A DNA stretch of 46,373 nucleotides. Origin: a virus. Within the stretch, counting starts at the first letter, position 1, and the number at the start of each line of letters is the position of its first letter. The stretch is from the IMG/VR virus record IMGVR_UViG_3300036791_000940, positions 1 to 46,373 of that record; one strand, 5' to 3'. Position numbers and translations under genes: made by a program. The notes below the pieces were generated by a model, which was given only the letters and a program-made list of their open reading frames with translations, was not told the origin of the DNA and did no database searches. Shown piece after piece: positions 22,111 through 32,113 of this stretch.

Positions 22111-23440
22111 GGAGCGCTCCTCGGATTGGAGCCGGGCCCCGACGCTGTCGAATGCGCGGCACAGTCTGCGGTCCTGGAGCACCCAAAGCGCCAACCCCAG
22201 GCGTCAGGCCGGCAAGCGCGCCAGCCATCGGACTGCCTTGTGGGCCGCCTCCCATCGCCGGCACGGGCAACCGCATGGAGTTTGGACCGGTGATCCCAGG
22301 CGGGTTGACTGGAATGGGCGGCTGTAGCGGATTGGCATACGAGGCATTGAGCTTCGCAATCTTGCCGCGCCCAAGCTTCCCTGCTGCACCGCGGTTCAAG
22401 ACCGCCTCACCAGGCGCCAGCATCATCGGAACATGATCGTGTGTGCCGACGCCAGGAACTTTGGTCATGCCACGAGAGGCAAATTTGAACAAGCCGCCTA
22501 GGCCTCCAGATCCGCCCAGGCTTCCAATCGCGCCCAGCCCACTGAACAAGGCCCCAAGCGGATCGGCGGCAGTCTGGGTCTGGGTGGTTTGGAGTCCTGT
22601 GCTCGCTTGCCCATAAGGGGTCATGCCGAGCGCGGACTGAAGCACGCCGAGCTGCTGATAGGGATAGCTCCACGCCTGGTTGTATTTGGCCAATTGTGCA
22701 TTGATTTGGTTCTGCTGTTGCTGCTGCTGCGCCTGGCCAGCCGCCTGCTGCTCTGCAAAGGTTTGAGCTTGCGAAGAGAGCGCTTGCTGACCGAGGCCTC
22801 CGAGACCTGACGCAGCCTGTAGATTCAATGCGGTTTGGTTCTGTCCCACATTCTGATTGGCGAGCGCCGCCTGCATCCGACCTTGGATGTCTTGCTCGGC
22901 AGCGTTCTGCGCCTGGCCGAAGTTGGCCTGGTTCAGTTGCGCCGCCATCTGCGCCATGTTCTGCGCCCCTTGAGCCTGCGTCACGCCTTGCTGAATGGCT
23001 TGCCGAGATCCGCCATACGCGCCTGCGCCTGCCGCCTGCGATTGGTTGCCGATCTGGTTTAAGCCCAGCTGCTGTTGCATGATCGGGAGCGTCGCGTTGA
23101 TCACGTTCTGGGTGTACGGATTAAGGTACGGTTGCAGGTCCGTGTTCGAGAGCTGACCGGCCTGAACTTGCTGCGGCTGGGATCCGAGCACCCCGAGATA
23201 TCCGGCCTGCGATGCGTTGAACTGTGGCTGTCCTGCACTGCCGGCTTGCGCCGCGGTGTTCCAGGATTGCTGCTGTTGCGGAGAGACGCCGGCAACCAAT
23301 TGTCCCTGGTACTGCTGCAACGGCTGATTGGCGATGTTCTGAGCATAGCCATAGTTCTGCTGAGCCGCCTGATTCACCCAAGGTGGGAGCTGAACCTGCT
23401 GTTGCTGCTGAGAAGTCTGTGTTGAATCTGAACCGCCCAT
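22103..23440 (-). CDS. Gln-rich internal virion protein
   Basis: 445 aa, very rich in Gln, Ala, Asn and Gly for the first 290 residues, helical with repeated AQ units. It then has a Gly-rich linker and HDHVPMMLAPGEAVLNRGAA, a motif also found in phage tail and internal proteins. Likely ejected with the transglycosylase. Function inferred from composition and order. Confidence 0.65.
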   Translation of the reverse strand: MGGSDSTQTSQQQQQVQLPPWVNQAAQQNYGYAQNIANQPLQQYQGQLVAGVSPQQQQSWNTAAQAGSAGQPQFNASQAGYLGVLGSQPQQVQAGQLSNTDLQPYLNPYTQNVINATLPIMQQQLGLNQIGNQSQAAGAGAYGGSRQAIQQGVTQAQGAQNMAQMAAQLNQANFGQAQNAAEQDIQGRMQAALANQNVGQNQTALNLQAASGLGGLGQQALSSQAQTFAEQQAAGQAQQQQQQNQINAQLAKYNQAWSYPYQQLGVLQSALGMTPYGQASTGLQTTQTQTAADPLGALFSGLGAIGSLGGSGGLGGLFKFASRGMTKVPGVGTHDHVPMMLAPGEAVLNRGAAGKLGRGKIAKLNASYANPLQPPIPVNPPGITGPNSMRLPVPAMGGGPQGSPMAGALAGLTPGVGALGAPGPQTVPRIRQRRGPAPIRGALLG

Positions 23441-23442
23441 GG

Positions 23443-23796
23443 CTACAACTCTTTATGGTATAAATACGATTTGGCCTTCAGTTTCCAGCCGCGTTCCTTG
23501 GCGTGCGCCATCCACCCCATGCGTCCGAGCGCCGAGATCAGTCCGATGTTGTTACGATCCGCGTAGGCTATGACCTGGTCCTGCAACTCGTCGATGTCTT
23601 TAAGGTCGCCGACAACCGCCATCAGATTGAGTTTGCGCGCCCGCGGGAACTCCTGGACCTCCGTGATCGCCCAGGTGTGGTCGACGCAGAATCCCTGCAT
23701 TCTGCCCTCCTCCATCGCCGTGCAAATGTCTTGAAGGGTGTAGAGACCCCCCATGACGTCGAGCACACGCGCGAGCTTGTCCTGGTAGGAGATCAT
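23443..23796 (-). CDS. Small virion-operon protein, possibly GNAT-like fold
   Basis: 117 aa. NLMAVVGDLKDIDELQDQVI, then ISALGRMGWMAHAKERGWKL has the strand-helix-strand ending common to GNAT-like proteins encoded beside podovirus internal proteins. No acetyl-CoA P-loop motif is clear, so an enzyme role is doubtful. The start overlaps the previous stop (ATGA). Confidence 0.5.
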   Translation of the reverse strand: MISYQDKLARVLDVMGGLYTLQDICTAMEEGRMQGFCVDHTWAITEVQEFPRARKLNLMAVVGDLKDIDELQDQVIAYADRNNIGLISALGRMGWMAHAKERGWKLKAKSYLYHKEL

Positions 23797-24035
23797 GTCG
23801 GAGTGCTCCCCAAAGGAACCGCCGTCACAGACAGCGCTCCGCCGCTGTTGACCGTCAGTTGGAAGGCGTGCTTCGGCGGTTTCTCATCTGAGGCCAGCAG
23901 TAGGATCTTCGAGACTGCCTGATCCGTCGTTACGGTCTTGAACAGCTCATGAGCCATCCAAGCCGAGAAGCGCTGGAGATACTCTCGCGTCTTGGGGTCC
24001 AGATCCTGCGGAACAGTCGGAGGCGCGATTGCCAT
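23793..24035 (-). CDS. Hypothetical small protein
   Basis: 80 aa: a helical N-terminal half (DPKTREYLQRFSAWMAHELF) and a beta-rich C-terminal half. Coupled on both sides. Likely a minor structural or assembly protein by position only. Confidence 0.6.
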   Translation of the reverse strand: MAIAPPTVPQDLDPKTREYLQRFSAWMAHELFKTVTTDQAVSKILLLASDEKPPKHAFQLTVNSGGALSVTAVPLGSTPT

Positions 24036-25594
24036 TACCGATCACCTCTCACCACGATGTCGACGAGATGCTGGCCCAGCGTGAACGGTACAATCTGGGG
24101 ACCGATGCATGAGATCTTCATTCGAATGTCCCGGCCAGTTACGCGCGCATCGACATAGCCGTCTTGCCTGATCGGAACTGGCGTGGTCCACACCTCAGGA
24201 TCTCCCTGAGAGCGCGTGCGCTGTGAGCTGAATTGAAACTGGACTTCGGCCGCTTGCGCCGCTTCGCGCAAATCCGGAATGACCTGCTTCAAAGTGACGA
24301 ACTTCGCGCCGTTCACCAGATTAAGGTCGAAGGTTTCCGCCCATGGCGGATCCGCGTTCCCATACACAGAACCGAGCTCATGTTCGAAGGCTACCGTCCC
24401 ATCCGCCATGATCGGCTGCTGCGTGTAGCTCGAAGTGACGCATGCGGACCGGGACATCTGGCCCTGCGACCACCACTGCTCCTTGTAATTGTAGATCGCG
24501 ACGCGGGTGTTGAAGAGCTGGCCTTTCTGTGGGAAGAACCACCACACTTCATTGAAATTTCCAACATGGCCAATGCAAGCCTGCTCGCGGGCGTTCGCAA
24601 CTTCGATGTCGTCGTCAATCCAAGTGCGGATCGTGCACGCAATCGGCGTGATGTTGACTCCATCGAATGAGAACATGCCCTGCTGGCTCATCCAGAGGAT
24701 CACATACGATGTCGAGGTCACTGAGGCCGGAGAGTATGGCGTGCAATCATCGGCGAGCTCTAGGTAGTCATGGATATATGGCAGACCGATATAGCGGGTC
24801 ACGTAGGCTTTCTTGGCGGTGAAAAAGAGCACGCCAAATCGTCCATTCTCGGCGCATATGATTGGCGATGCCGGCTCGATATCAAGGAAGCCAGCTTGTG
24901 AATCGACATTCGAGAAGTCCCACGCGTTGCGATCTTCCTCGTTGCACCACCCAAATCGTCTAGCCGACCCACCGTCCGGATTACCGTGGATGTCCGTCGT
25001 GCCGTCGTTGTACATGCCGTAAATGATTACGAAGCGCTCTTGCGTCACCACGAAGCAGCGCCCGGACGGCGATCCTGTGGTCTGAGTAAGCACCGTGCCA
25101 GTCGTGGCGCTCGGGTCCCATTCCAAGAGCCGCCCATCGACAGACGACATGATCAAGAGGATCTGGCCGAAGTTGTCGACACTCCAGCAATCGGGGATGC
25201 GATCAACGGCGAGAAAGACACTCCCGGCGCGAGGGTCGCCATAGGTGTCGTCACCGTAATTCAAGTCGCCATAACCACCCTGGGCTGGGAGGGCTGGCGG
25301 GGCCAGGCCTCCGGCCGGCGTGATCTCGACTAGCGTTCCCAACGTGTCGACATAGACATGCTGCTCACAGACATAGGCCACGTGGTACACGCCAGCCAAA
25401 TCATACCAGCCATGGATGCGTTTGCAGCGCGAGGCGAAAGTGTACGTGTACTGCGATTGACCGCCGACTGGCTGAAGCTCGCCTTCGACCCAGCGCATGA
25501 GGTTGACTTGTGCCCAGTTCGAGGAACGCATGCGTTTCGTCGGGTTGGCGACCACCCCTGGCGGAATCTCGATTGGGACGAATTTCGTGCTCAT
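24035..25594 (-). CDS. Tail/stabilisation beta-rich structural protein
   Basis: 519 aa. It begins with a segment common in podovirus tail proteins (WAQVNLMRWVEGELQPVGGQ), then beta-propeller-like blades (ILLIMSSVDGRLLEWDPS; WDFSNVDSQAGF). It resembles large head-to-tail or stabilisation proteins of SU10/P22-like phages. Exact role uncertain. Confidence 0.6.
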   Translation of the reverse strand: MSTKFVPIEIPPGVVANPTKRMRSSNWAQVNLMRWVEGELQPVGGQSQYTYTFASRCKRIHGWYDLAGVYHVAYVCEQHVYVDTLGTLVEITPAGGLAPPALPAQGGYGDLNYGDDTYGDPRAGSVFLAVDRIPDCWSVDNFGQILLIMSSVDGRLLEWDPSATTGTVLTQTTGSPSGRCFVVTQERFVIIYGMYNDGTTDIHGNPDGGSARRFGWCNEEDRNAWDFSNVDSQAGFLDIEPASPIICAENGRFGVLFFTAKKAYVTRYIGLPYIHDYLELADDCTPYSPASVTSTSYVILWMSQQGMFSFDGVNITPIACTIRTWIDDDIEVANAREQACIGHVGNFNEVWWFFPQKGQLFNTRVAIYNYKEQWWSQGQMSRSACVTSSYTQQPIMADGTVAFEHELGSVYGNADPPWAETFDLNLVNGAKFVTLKQVIPDLREAAQAAEVQFQFSSQRTRSQGDPEVWTTPVPIRQDGYVDARVTGRDIRMKISCIGPQIVPFTLGQHLVDIVVRGDR

Positions 25595-26379
25595 AGCAGT
25601 CGAATGATAAACCCCAAGACCATATACGGTTGTAGATTGTTGTGTGGCTGGCCGCCGCCATCGGCAGTCAAGGAGATACCGGTCGCCGCCCCGCCGATGG
25701 AAACGCCGCTCGCCGAGCCAACGATGCCGATGTTCGCATTCGCGCCTTGGATGCCGATGCCGGTCGTAGCCGATCCCGTGTTCCCTGATTGAAGCGAAAT
25801 GCCGCTACCCAGACCAATTCCGCTGCCTCCTGACACTGTATTGGTGAATGTGTGCGTATGTCCTGGATCGGAAACACCGTGCGCGTGCGGCGACTGACTG
25901 ATGTTATGCGTGTGGCCTGGATCAACGACGCCGTGCACGTGGCCAGGATCGTTAACGCCATGAACGTGCGTCGCCAATTCAGCGTTGGTGAGCGTATGAG
26001 TTGCCTCGCCGCCGATAGCCGATATTGGCTGGCCAGCGCCGAACCCAACCGGAACACGACCCCTCAGGTCCGGTAAATTAAATGTCGTGCTTCCGTCACC
26101 AGCGCCAAAGGCAGTGCCGAGGATGCCGAACAAGCTGGCAAAATCGGTACGGCTGATCACGTCGCCAGCGCACCACCACCAATTCGTCGGCGGAGTGACC
26201 CCTGGCCACATGATGATTTGACCAATGATGGTTCCGGCCGAGGCGATCGCGTCAGAGTTCGTCTTGACCTGCGCGTCAATGAGATCGAGGTCGGAGTTGA
26301 GCTTATCACCCCAAGTGGTCGGGCTGGCGTGAACCTCGGGCTTGACCCAGCTATAATTCTTGGTGATCGAGTCAGGCAT
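25591..26379 (-). CDS. Tail collar domain protein
   Basis: 262 aa. YSWVKPEVHASPTTWGDKLN, then GQIIMWPGVTPPTNWWWCAG, FNLPDLRGRVPVGFGAG and repeated DPGH(V/T)H units form a tail-collar domain as in T4 gp12 and the Phage Collar family. The C terminus is Gly/Ser/Ile-rich with FIIRLL at the end. Receptor or fibre component. The first ten residues resemble those of the 33789-34235 protein. Confidence 0.85.
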   Translation of the reverse strand: MPDSITKNYSWVKPEVHASPTTWGDKLNSDLDLIDAQVKTNSDAIASAGTIIGQIIMWPGVTPPTNWWWCAGDVISRTDFASLFGILGTAFGAGDGSTTFNLPDLRGRVPVGFGAGQPISAIGGEATHTLTNAELATHVHGVNDPGHVHGVVDPGHTHNISQSPHAHGVSDPGHTHTFTNTVSGGSGIGLGSGISLQSGNTGSATTGIGIQGANANIGIVGSASGVSIGGAATGISLTADGGGQPHNNLQPYMVLGFIIRLL

Positions 26380-26385
26380 GAGGGA

Positions 26386-26601
26386 TCACTTCTTCTTCGC
26401 CTTCTTCGGCTTTGCCTTGGGACTCGCCTTTGGCTTCACCGCGACCGCAACCTTGGGCTTGGGCTTCGCCTTCGTCTCTTTTGACGCCAGGTAGGCCTGA
26501 TAGTCGACGTTGTCCGGATCAGGCGGAATGAAGCTCTTTGAGCCGTCGTCGTTGGTGCGGCAGATGATATCGGTGTTCGGGACTGGCGTGTAGCTCGGCA
26601 T
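26386..26601 (-). CDS. Small protein with Lys/Ala/Pro-rich tail
   Basis: 71 aa. A short folded start (YTPVPNTDIICRTNDDGSKS) is followed by a histone-like tail of KPKA and KAKP repeats. It could bind DNA or be a fibre accessory protein. The start lies two bases after the preceding stop. Confidence 0.55.
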   Translation of the reverse strand: MPSYTPVPNTDIICRTNDDGSKSFIPPDPDNVDYQAYLASKETKAKPKPKVAVAVKPKASPKAKPKKAKKK

Positions 26602-26603
26602 CC

Positions 26604-28172
26604 TCACAACTCCGCATTCCTGGTCATACTCGCGATCGAATAGGCCTGTCCCTGAGCGGTCCCCGTGGCCGCACATTGAAGGGTGTCGGTGCCGATAATA
26701 CCGGTCACCAGATTGGAGGCGTTTAGGTAACTGATGTTGCCAAAAGTGATGGTCGGAACCGCTCTCATCTGCATTGGAAAAGAGGTCGTTGACCTAACGA
26801 GCTGACCAGCGCCGCCGGCATATCCACATGCAACGATCGTCGCGTCCGTGATGTTTTGATAATACCGGCGGCAAGCCGCCAATGTTAGGGGAAGTGAATG
26901 TAAATCAAAGGGCGTCGCGCGTGAGCCAAGCTCCAACTGGACATTCGAAAAAGCAATGTAGGCTCCGCTGGTCTGACAGGTGCTCGTTGAGCCATTTGCG
27001 CCAACGAAATTGGAGCTCGCCCATGCGTTCGGTGGTCCGCGTAGGGTTGATCCAGATCCAAGATCGAAATGAACGATTACCGATGCCGCATTACCGGCCG
27101 AGTACCAAACGCCGCCGCCTGTCTCCCCTGGAATGACAACGGTAATAGCCGTCCAGATGCCTGCTAGAAGCGAAAACTGGAATGGATATGAGCGAGTGCC
27201 GGCCGCATTCCCGATAGCGCCACCAAAGGTGCCGGCGATCGAGCTGAATGCCCAAAACGATAAACTCACTGTGGCCGCGCGTGCCGAACCCCATTGAAAA
27301 TCGGCGACCTGGGCGAATTCGATTCTTTGCATGATTTGAAAATAGTCAGTCGATCCCGGCGTCGTGTTGGCGGTGGATGTGAGCTGGATATAGCTGCCAA
27401 GCCCTCCTGGAAGCGGGGCATTCCAGCCGCCCTGTACTGAGGTAAAGCAGCTAGCCACCGTCGAGAAATAGAGCCACCGATCGCAAACAAATTGGCCGGT
27501 AATCGGCGTAATCGAGGCTCCGCTGTTCCACTGATCGATTAACATCGCTCCGTTAATGATCCGGTTTCGATGTTGCGCGGCATTGTTGGCGACGTAGGTT
27601 TGAGTCCAGGCTGTCGTGGCGATCTTGGTGGAGTTATCCGCGGCTGCTACCGTAGGCGCTTGTGGTGTGCCGGTGAGGCTCGGTGAGTTAATAGGGGCAT
27701 ACGAGGCCGCTACAAATTCGGTCGTGGCTAGAGTGGTCGAATTGTCCCCGGCGGTTGGAGTTGGCGCTGTGGGGGTTCCCGTGAACGCTGGAGAATTGAG
27801 CTGAGCGCCGCCGGCCGTAGAGATATCCGCAGTGGTCAAAGTCACCGCGCCCGTGCGGGTGTTGAAGCTGGTGACGCCAGATGAGGAGACCGCCGCGCTG
27901 ACAAAGGCCGTCGTAGCAATCGAGGTGTCGTTATCACCTGGCGCCGGTGTCGGAGCCTTAGGGTCGCCGGTGAACACCGGTGAGCTAAGAACCGCGCCAC
28001 CCGCATTTTGGACATCAGTTGTGGTGAGGGTGACCGCGCCGACGCGGGTGTTGAAGCTGGTGACGCCAGCCGCCGCCGTGGTTTCAGCGATCCGGGTCCA
28101 CTTCACGCCATCCCAGGACCAGTTGAAGTAGGTCTGTCCGACAGTTGGATTGGCTGGGAAATTAAGCGCCAT
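26604..28172 (-). CDS. Tail fibre protein with repeated N-terminal modules
   Basis: 522 aa. Two modules of SFNTRxGAVTLTT...AGG...SPxFTG are followed by units ending ATTxF(V)A, typical of short tail fibres. The C-terminal 330 residues form a separate beta-rich domain, opening with RNRIINGAMLIDQWNSGASI and containing a carbohydrate-binding-like core. Likely receptor binding. MALNFPANPTVGQTYFNWSW is the usual start of such fibres. Confidence 0.8.
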   Translation of the reverse strand: MALNFPANPTVGQTYFNWSWDGVKWTRIAETTAAAGVTSFNTRVGAVTLTTTDVQNAGGAVLSSPVFTGDPKAPTPAPGDNDTSIATTAFVSAAVSSSGVTSFNTRTGAVTLTTADISTAGGAQLNSPAFTGTPTAPTPTAGDNSTTLATTEFVAASYAPINSPSLTGTPQAPTVAAADNSTKIATTAWTQTYVANNAAQHRNRIINGAMLIDQWNSGASITPITGQFVCDRWLYFSTVASCFTSVQGGWNAPLPGGLGSYIQLTSTANTTPGSTDYFQIMQRIEFAQVADFQWGSARAATVSLSFWAFSSIAGTFGGAIGNAAGTRSYPFQFSLLAGIWTAITVVIPGETGGGVWYSAGNAASVIVHFDLGSGSTLRGPPNAWASSNFVGANGSTSTCQTSGAYIAFSNVQLELGSRATPFDLHSLPLTLAACRRYYQNITDATIVACGYAGGAGQLVRSTTSFPMQMRAVPTITFGNISYLNASNLVTGIIGTDTLQCAATGTAQGQAYSIASMTRNAEL

Positions 28173-28175
28173 GGC

Positions 28176-30545
28176 TCATTCGACCGCGTTCTCGGTGAAG
28201 ACGCCCCCGCCTTGTGTCGCAGATGGACCGCCGGTGAAGGTGAATGGGCTCGTGCCGTAAGTCATGGACGAAGCCCCGCCGAAATAGACGCCCCAGATCA
28301 GGTCTGGAACGGTCTTACGAGGCCAAGGTGTGCTGGTTGCGTTGTTGGCCCCGCTCACCGACGACATGAAATTCGCTTGGCCGTACAGTTCGGTCGGATC
28401 GGTGGTGTGAGAGCCCCCGGTATTGACGCCGGCAGCTTCCTCAACGACGGTCTTTTGGCTGCTCGCGCCGGTCGCAGTGCAAGTCACCGCAAAGCTGCCG
28501 GCATTGGTCCGGGTCACCGGGGCGGTGAAGATGTAGGACCATACCCCGGTCGCGCCGCCTTGAGTGTTCTGTTGGGTGTAGGTGTTGGTGCCAGAGGTCG
28601 CATTATCGGTGCATCCGACCGTAGCCGGAGGCGAGGACGAGCCATTGTTGACCGTGAAGGCGGCGATGATCCCATTTCCAACCGTTGGGCTTGTACTCAA
28701 GGTGGTTACACCGCCGACCGTCGTCGTTTTGGCTCCTTGAACGATCGATGGCGTACCGTTTGGAACGAGGGTCACCCCGAGAACGCTGACGTTGGTGTCC
28801 GATGTCGGCGAGAAGTTCACCTGCGGAGGGTAGGTCGTATTGATGGCGCAGGGCTCGTAGGCCGGGATGTTATTGGAGCAAAGTCCATTGCCCATGACGA
28901 CATTGTTGCCAAAGATGTACTTAACGTTCGGAAGCGAAGTGTACAGTAGGGGAGCATTCGTCGTGCTGGGCGTACCGCACGGAACCGACGCTGTCCCCGT
29001 CGCAATTCCGCAAGTATCGATGTAATTATTGGTGATGGTGACGTTGGACTGCGAATTGCTGCCTTGAACGAGACGGCTCAAAGGGAACGCATTAGCGTTC
29101 GGAGACCCGAAAGAAGCCTGTGTGATGTTGGTAATAAAGACACTATGGTCAACCACCTGGGTTTGCATGGTGGCTGGTGCATAGAAAGAGCCGCCAGCAG
29201 ACCCAGACGCTTGAGAGACCCATCTCTGGCTGACTCCGAAAGTTCCTGTTGATGTTGCTCCACCTGGTGGGAAGCTGGTGATTACTGGGGCAGGCCATGG
29301 AGAATTAGCCGATGTATTTCCGTTGGTGCCTCCGCCGAATTGGACCGTTCCAGTCCCTGTATAAACCCAATCACCGATTTGGGCAAAAGTAGCGGCAGTG
29401 GTCACATTGATTGACGCCTGTCCCTTTGTAAATGTAGCCGTAAAGTTGCTATCTTGAGCCTGAATATTCCCACATGGAATGCAGGTCGTTTGGCCTTGTG
29501 ACCCAGGCGGAACGATCCAGGTGTCGTACTGCTCGATGTGCGAAATCACGTTAGAACAAGAGCAATGTAAATCATCCCAGGTCGAACCCCAACCATCGCC
29601 ATGAATACCGGGTTGGTTGGTCGTATACATCGCAAGCGCGCCAAAATAATTGTACTCTAACAGACCGCTTTCCGGAGTGATGCATCGCCCAGGGCAAGTC
29701 TGGAAATAATTGTACTTAAAATGGGTGACAACAGCCATTTGAGCCGGCGTGGCGCCGGTGCCTTGGCTGGACGAAAAGAAGACCGCGGTGGTGCCGCCGT
29801 TGTCAAAGACCCCCGTGCTTCCTGTCGAAGAATTGTGGATTTTGAATGAGTCGTTGAAGAAATTTATGCCGCCGCTGCATCCACCAGCGAATACCGTAAT
29901 ACCAGTCAGAGGGGTCTTAGCTAGATCGAAATTGAAAATGCTGTCATGCAAAGTGCAATCTGCTGAAGCTCCAAGACTGATGGTGATGTCGGTGTTGGTG
30001 GAATTGCCTGCGGCCGTGAAGTCGAGTGGACCTAAACTGAATGCCCCGGTTACATTACAAGTGACCTTAAAGCTGGCGTAGGTGCAGCCTGTAGGCAGAT
30101 TGGCGCTGATCGTCGGGTCCGTTGCAGAGCCTGGTTGACCGAAGTTGCAGCTGTTGCCGCAGGACGGGCCAACCGGATAATCGATCCCGGCGACAGGCCA
30201 TGGTGGATGACAGACAGCTGAGGTTGGAGATCCAGCACAGCCTCCGGTCGTCGCATAGCTCTGCCCGCTCTTCTGGCCACTGCCAGCAATTTGAGAGCCA
30301 CCGGATATGTGAGGGAAAACATTGGTGTCTTGGAACGTATACGGACCAGCAGGAGGCGCGTTGGCGCAGCCAGTCGAGCCCGGCGGGTCGGTGAATCCAT
30401 TGCAAGTGCCAGAACCGCCGCCGCCTCCGCCAGATGTTCCGACAGTCGCCGCCCACCCTGGATCAATGCCCTGCGCCGAAGCCGGCGAAGCCAGGACAAG
30501 CAGGATCAAAAAACCAAGCAACCAACGCAGCATTGCACCTCTCAC
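28176..30545 (-). CDS. Large beta-helix protein with signal peptide in late operon
   Basis: 789 aa from GTG (overlapping the previous stop), or 785 from ATG at 30533. A signal peptide (LRWLLGFLILLVLASPASA) starts it. Asn/Gly/Ser-rich beta-helix turns follow, with many cysteines (CSCSNV, CIPCGN), suggesting an oxidised, exported domain. Probably polysaccharide-binding or degrading. A Sec signal in a structural operon is unusual. Confidence 0.65.
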   Translation of the reverse strand: MRGAMLRWLLGFLILLVLASPASAQGIDPGWAATVGTSGGGGGGSGTCNGFTDPPGSTGCANAPPAGPYTFQDTNVFPHISGGSQIAGSGQKSGQSYATTGGCAGSPTSAVCHPPWPVAGIDYPVGPSCGNSCNFGQPGSATDPTISANLPTGCTYASFKVTCNVTGAFSLGPLDFTAAGNSTNTDITISLGASADCTLHDSIFNFDLAKTPLTGITVFAGGCSGGINFFNDSFKIHNSSTGSTGVFDNGGTTAVFFSSSQGTGATPAQMAVVTHFKYNYFQTCPGRCITPESGLLEYNYFGALAMYTTNQPGIHGDGWGSTWDDLHCSCSNVISHIEQYDTWIVPPGSQGQTTCIPCGNIQAQDSNFTATFTKGQASINVTTAATFAQIGDWVYTGTGTVQFGGGTNGNTSANSPWPAPVITSFPPGGATSTGTFGVSQRWVSQASGSAGGSFYAPATMQTQVVDHSVFITNITQASFGSPNANAFPLSRLVQGSNSQSNVTITNNYIDTCGIATGTASVPCGTPSTTNAPLLYTSLPNVKYIFGNNVVMGNGLCSNNIPAYEPCAINTTYPPQVNFSPTSDTNVSVLGVTLVPNGTPSIVQGAKTTTVGGVTTLSTSPTVGNGIIAAFTVNNGSSSPPATVGCTDNATSGTNTYTQQNTQGGATGVWSYIFTAPVTRTNAGSFAVTCTATGASSQKTVVEEAAGVNTGGSHTTDPTELYGQANFMSSVSGANNATSTPWPRKTVPDLIWGVYFGGASSMTYGTSPFTFTGGPSATQGGGVFTENAVE

Positions 30546-32113
30546 GGGATCGAAGAGAAACTGAAGACAATGAACGGCCCATTGTTAGACCCAAGCTCCG
30601 TCCACGAGGCTCCAGACGTGGGCCAAGTGCCAAACGTGGTCGATGCTCTAAGTGCATTGGTAAACTGTGTATTCTTTAACATGTTGAATGTGCCGGAACC
30701 TCCAACCAACGCGCCCCACCATGCTCCGGAAGCCGTCGCCTCGTAGGTTACGGCCGTGTCGCCCACCTGGACGCAGGTCCAATAGACGGCAAGTCCGGAC
30801 AGGGAAATTGGAGACTGGAAGGACGGAGTCAGCACTCCTGTCGTCGTGGTGACGAATGGGGCCGTGCTGCCAATAACACTACCGGGACGATGAACGCCTG
30901 ACTGAAATTGGTCGCTCATGATCGCAACCTGCGCGGTGCCCAGTGGGGCTGTTCCGGTGGTTCCGGCATTCACGACACGAAAATTTATAGCCGATACGGT
31001 TCCTGAACCGGCGCTCGTCGCCGAGACGTTGTCCAGCCACCCAGGAGCGCAATAAGTGAACGACGTGGTTCCGGTGGCGCTGCCAGTAAGGTCATGGGGA
31101 CCTCTAAATTGAACAACGCCTCCAACCTGATAACCTGGCCCAGTTATCGCAGAACCACCTCCGCCGCCGCTGCTATTGCCTGAGACGATGCCGATCCATC
31201 CGGTATTGGCTGGGTTCAGCAGAGCGTACATAGACGCGCCGGGCACGAGGGTGATCGAGGTGCCGATCGTGCCGCCCGCGGCAATGTTTGAGCTATCAGT
31301 CGTTTGAACCGCTATGCTCGCGCCGCCGGTGCCATTGGTGTTGACGATTGAGACGCCGAAATTGGCGACTAAACCCGCGACCACCGGAAGCTTCACCGGG
31401 CCCGCGGCTACACCAAGCACCTTCCTACAATCCGCAGCGACAATCGTATAATTCGCCGCCACGGTATTGCTGACAGTCCCGGTCAGTAGGTTAATGGTCG
31501 AAGCGGTTTGCGAGGTCGAAGGGCAAGAGGTGGTGACGGTGACCGCCGGGCTGCTTGGAACCCAGTTGGGGCTGACGAAGGATAGAACTTGGTTCGCGCT
31601 CGGAGCCGTACTAGAAACCGGAACGCCTTGTAATTTGACAACTGTCGCAGTCGCCGAATTGCCGGTGACATCTCCGCCCATGGTAACTGACGAAGTGGTG
31701 CCGCCGCCGCCGCCGCTGGTCACCAAGATCCAATTGGTCCCGGTCCCGTCGCAGACGAACTGAGCCGTGCCGCGATTGGTATTGATCGGAATCGGGGTCG
31801 CCGCTCCGTTGATGGTGTTCGAGCCTGCCGGAGCGATGGAAATGTTGTTCGTCGCCGCATTGCCCTGACCGTCCGCGACGCCAATGCCAAGCCCATTCAC
31901 TGCCGCGCCGCAACCTGGAAGGGTTTGGGTCTTGGTGCCGGCCGCAGTGCTCTTCCAGACCAGCCACGCGCCATAATCGACGCCTGCGGCAGTGTCTGAC
32001 GTCGCGGTGCCGCCGATGATTCGGGGCGGAACTGGCCTCATCGCGGCAGATTGCGCCCATGCCAAATCCGGAATGAGCGCGAGCGCCGCGGCGAGAAGAA
32101 GGAGTTTGCGCAT
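30542..32113 (-). CDS. Fibre-like protein with signal peptide
   Basis: 523 aa. MRKLLLLAAALALIPDLAWA is a signal peptide. The mature protein begins with a beta-rich region, then SSVTMGGDVTGNSATATVVK, a module repeated in the next upstream fibre gene, and a C-terminal beta domain. The start overlaps the preceding stop (TAATG). It may be a surface-displayed or assembled fibre. Confidence 0.65.
   Translation of the reverse strand: MRKLLLLAAALALIPDLAWAQSAAMRPVPPRIIGGTATSDTAAGVDYGAWLVWKSTAAGTKTQTLPGCGAAVNGLGIGVADGQGNAATNNISIAPAGSNTINGAATPIPINTNRGTAQFVCDGTGTNWILVTSGGGGGTTSSVTMGGDVTGNSATATVVKLQGVPVSSTAPSANQVLSFVSPNWVPSSPAVTVTTSCPSTSQTASTINLLTGTVSNTVAANYTIVAADCRKVLGVAAGPVKLPVVAGLVANFGVSIVNTNGTGGASIAVQTTDSSNIAAGGTIGTSITLVPGASMYALLNPANTGWIGIVSGNSSGGGGGSAITGPGYQVGGVVQFRGPHDLTGSATGTTSFTYCAPGWLDNVSATSAGSGTVSAINFRVVNAGTTGTAPLGTAQVAIMSDQFQSGVHRPGSVIGSTAPFVTTTTGVLTPSFQSPISLSGLAVYWTCVQVGDTAVTYEATASGAWWGALVGGSGTFNMLKNTQFTNALRASTTFGTWPTSGASWTELGSNNGPFIVFSFSSIP

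Noticed and set aside
28008-28949. 313-aa rightward frame opposite fibre genes
   Set aside because: It spans two leftward genes and has shadow-type Arg/Gly composition.
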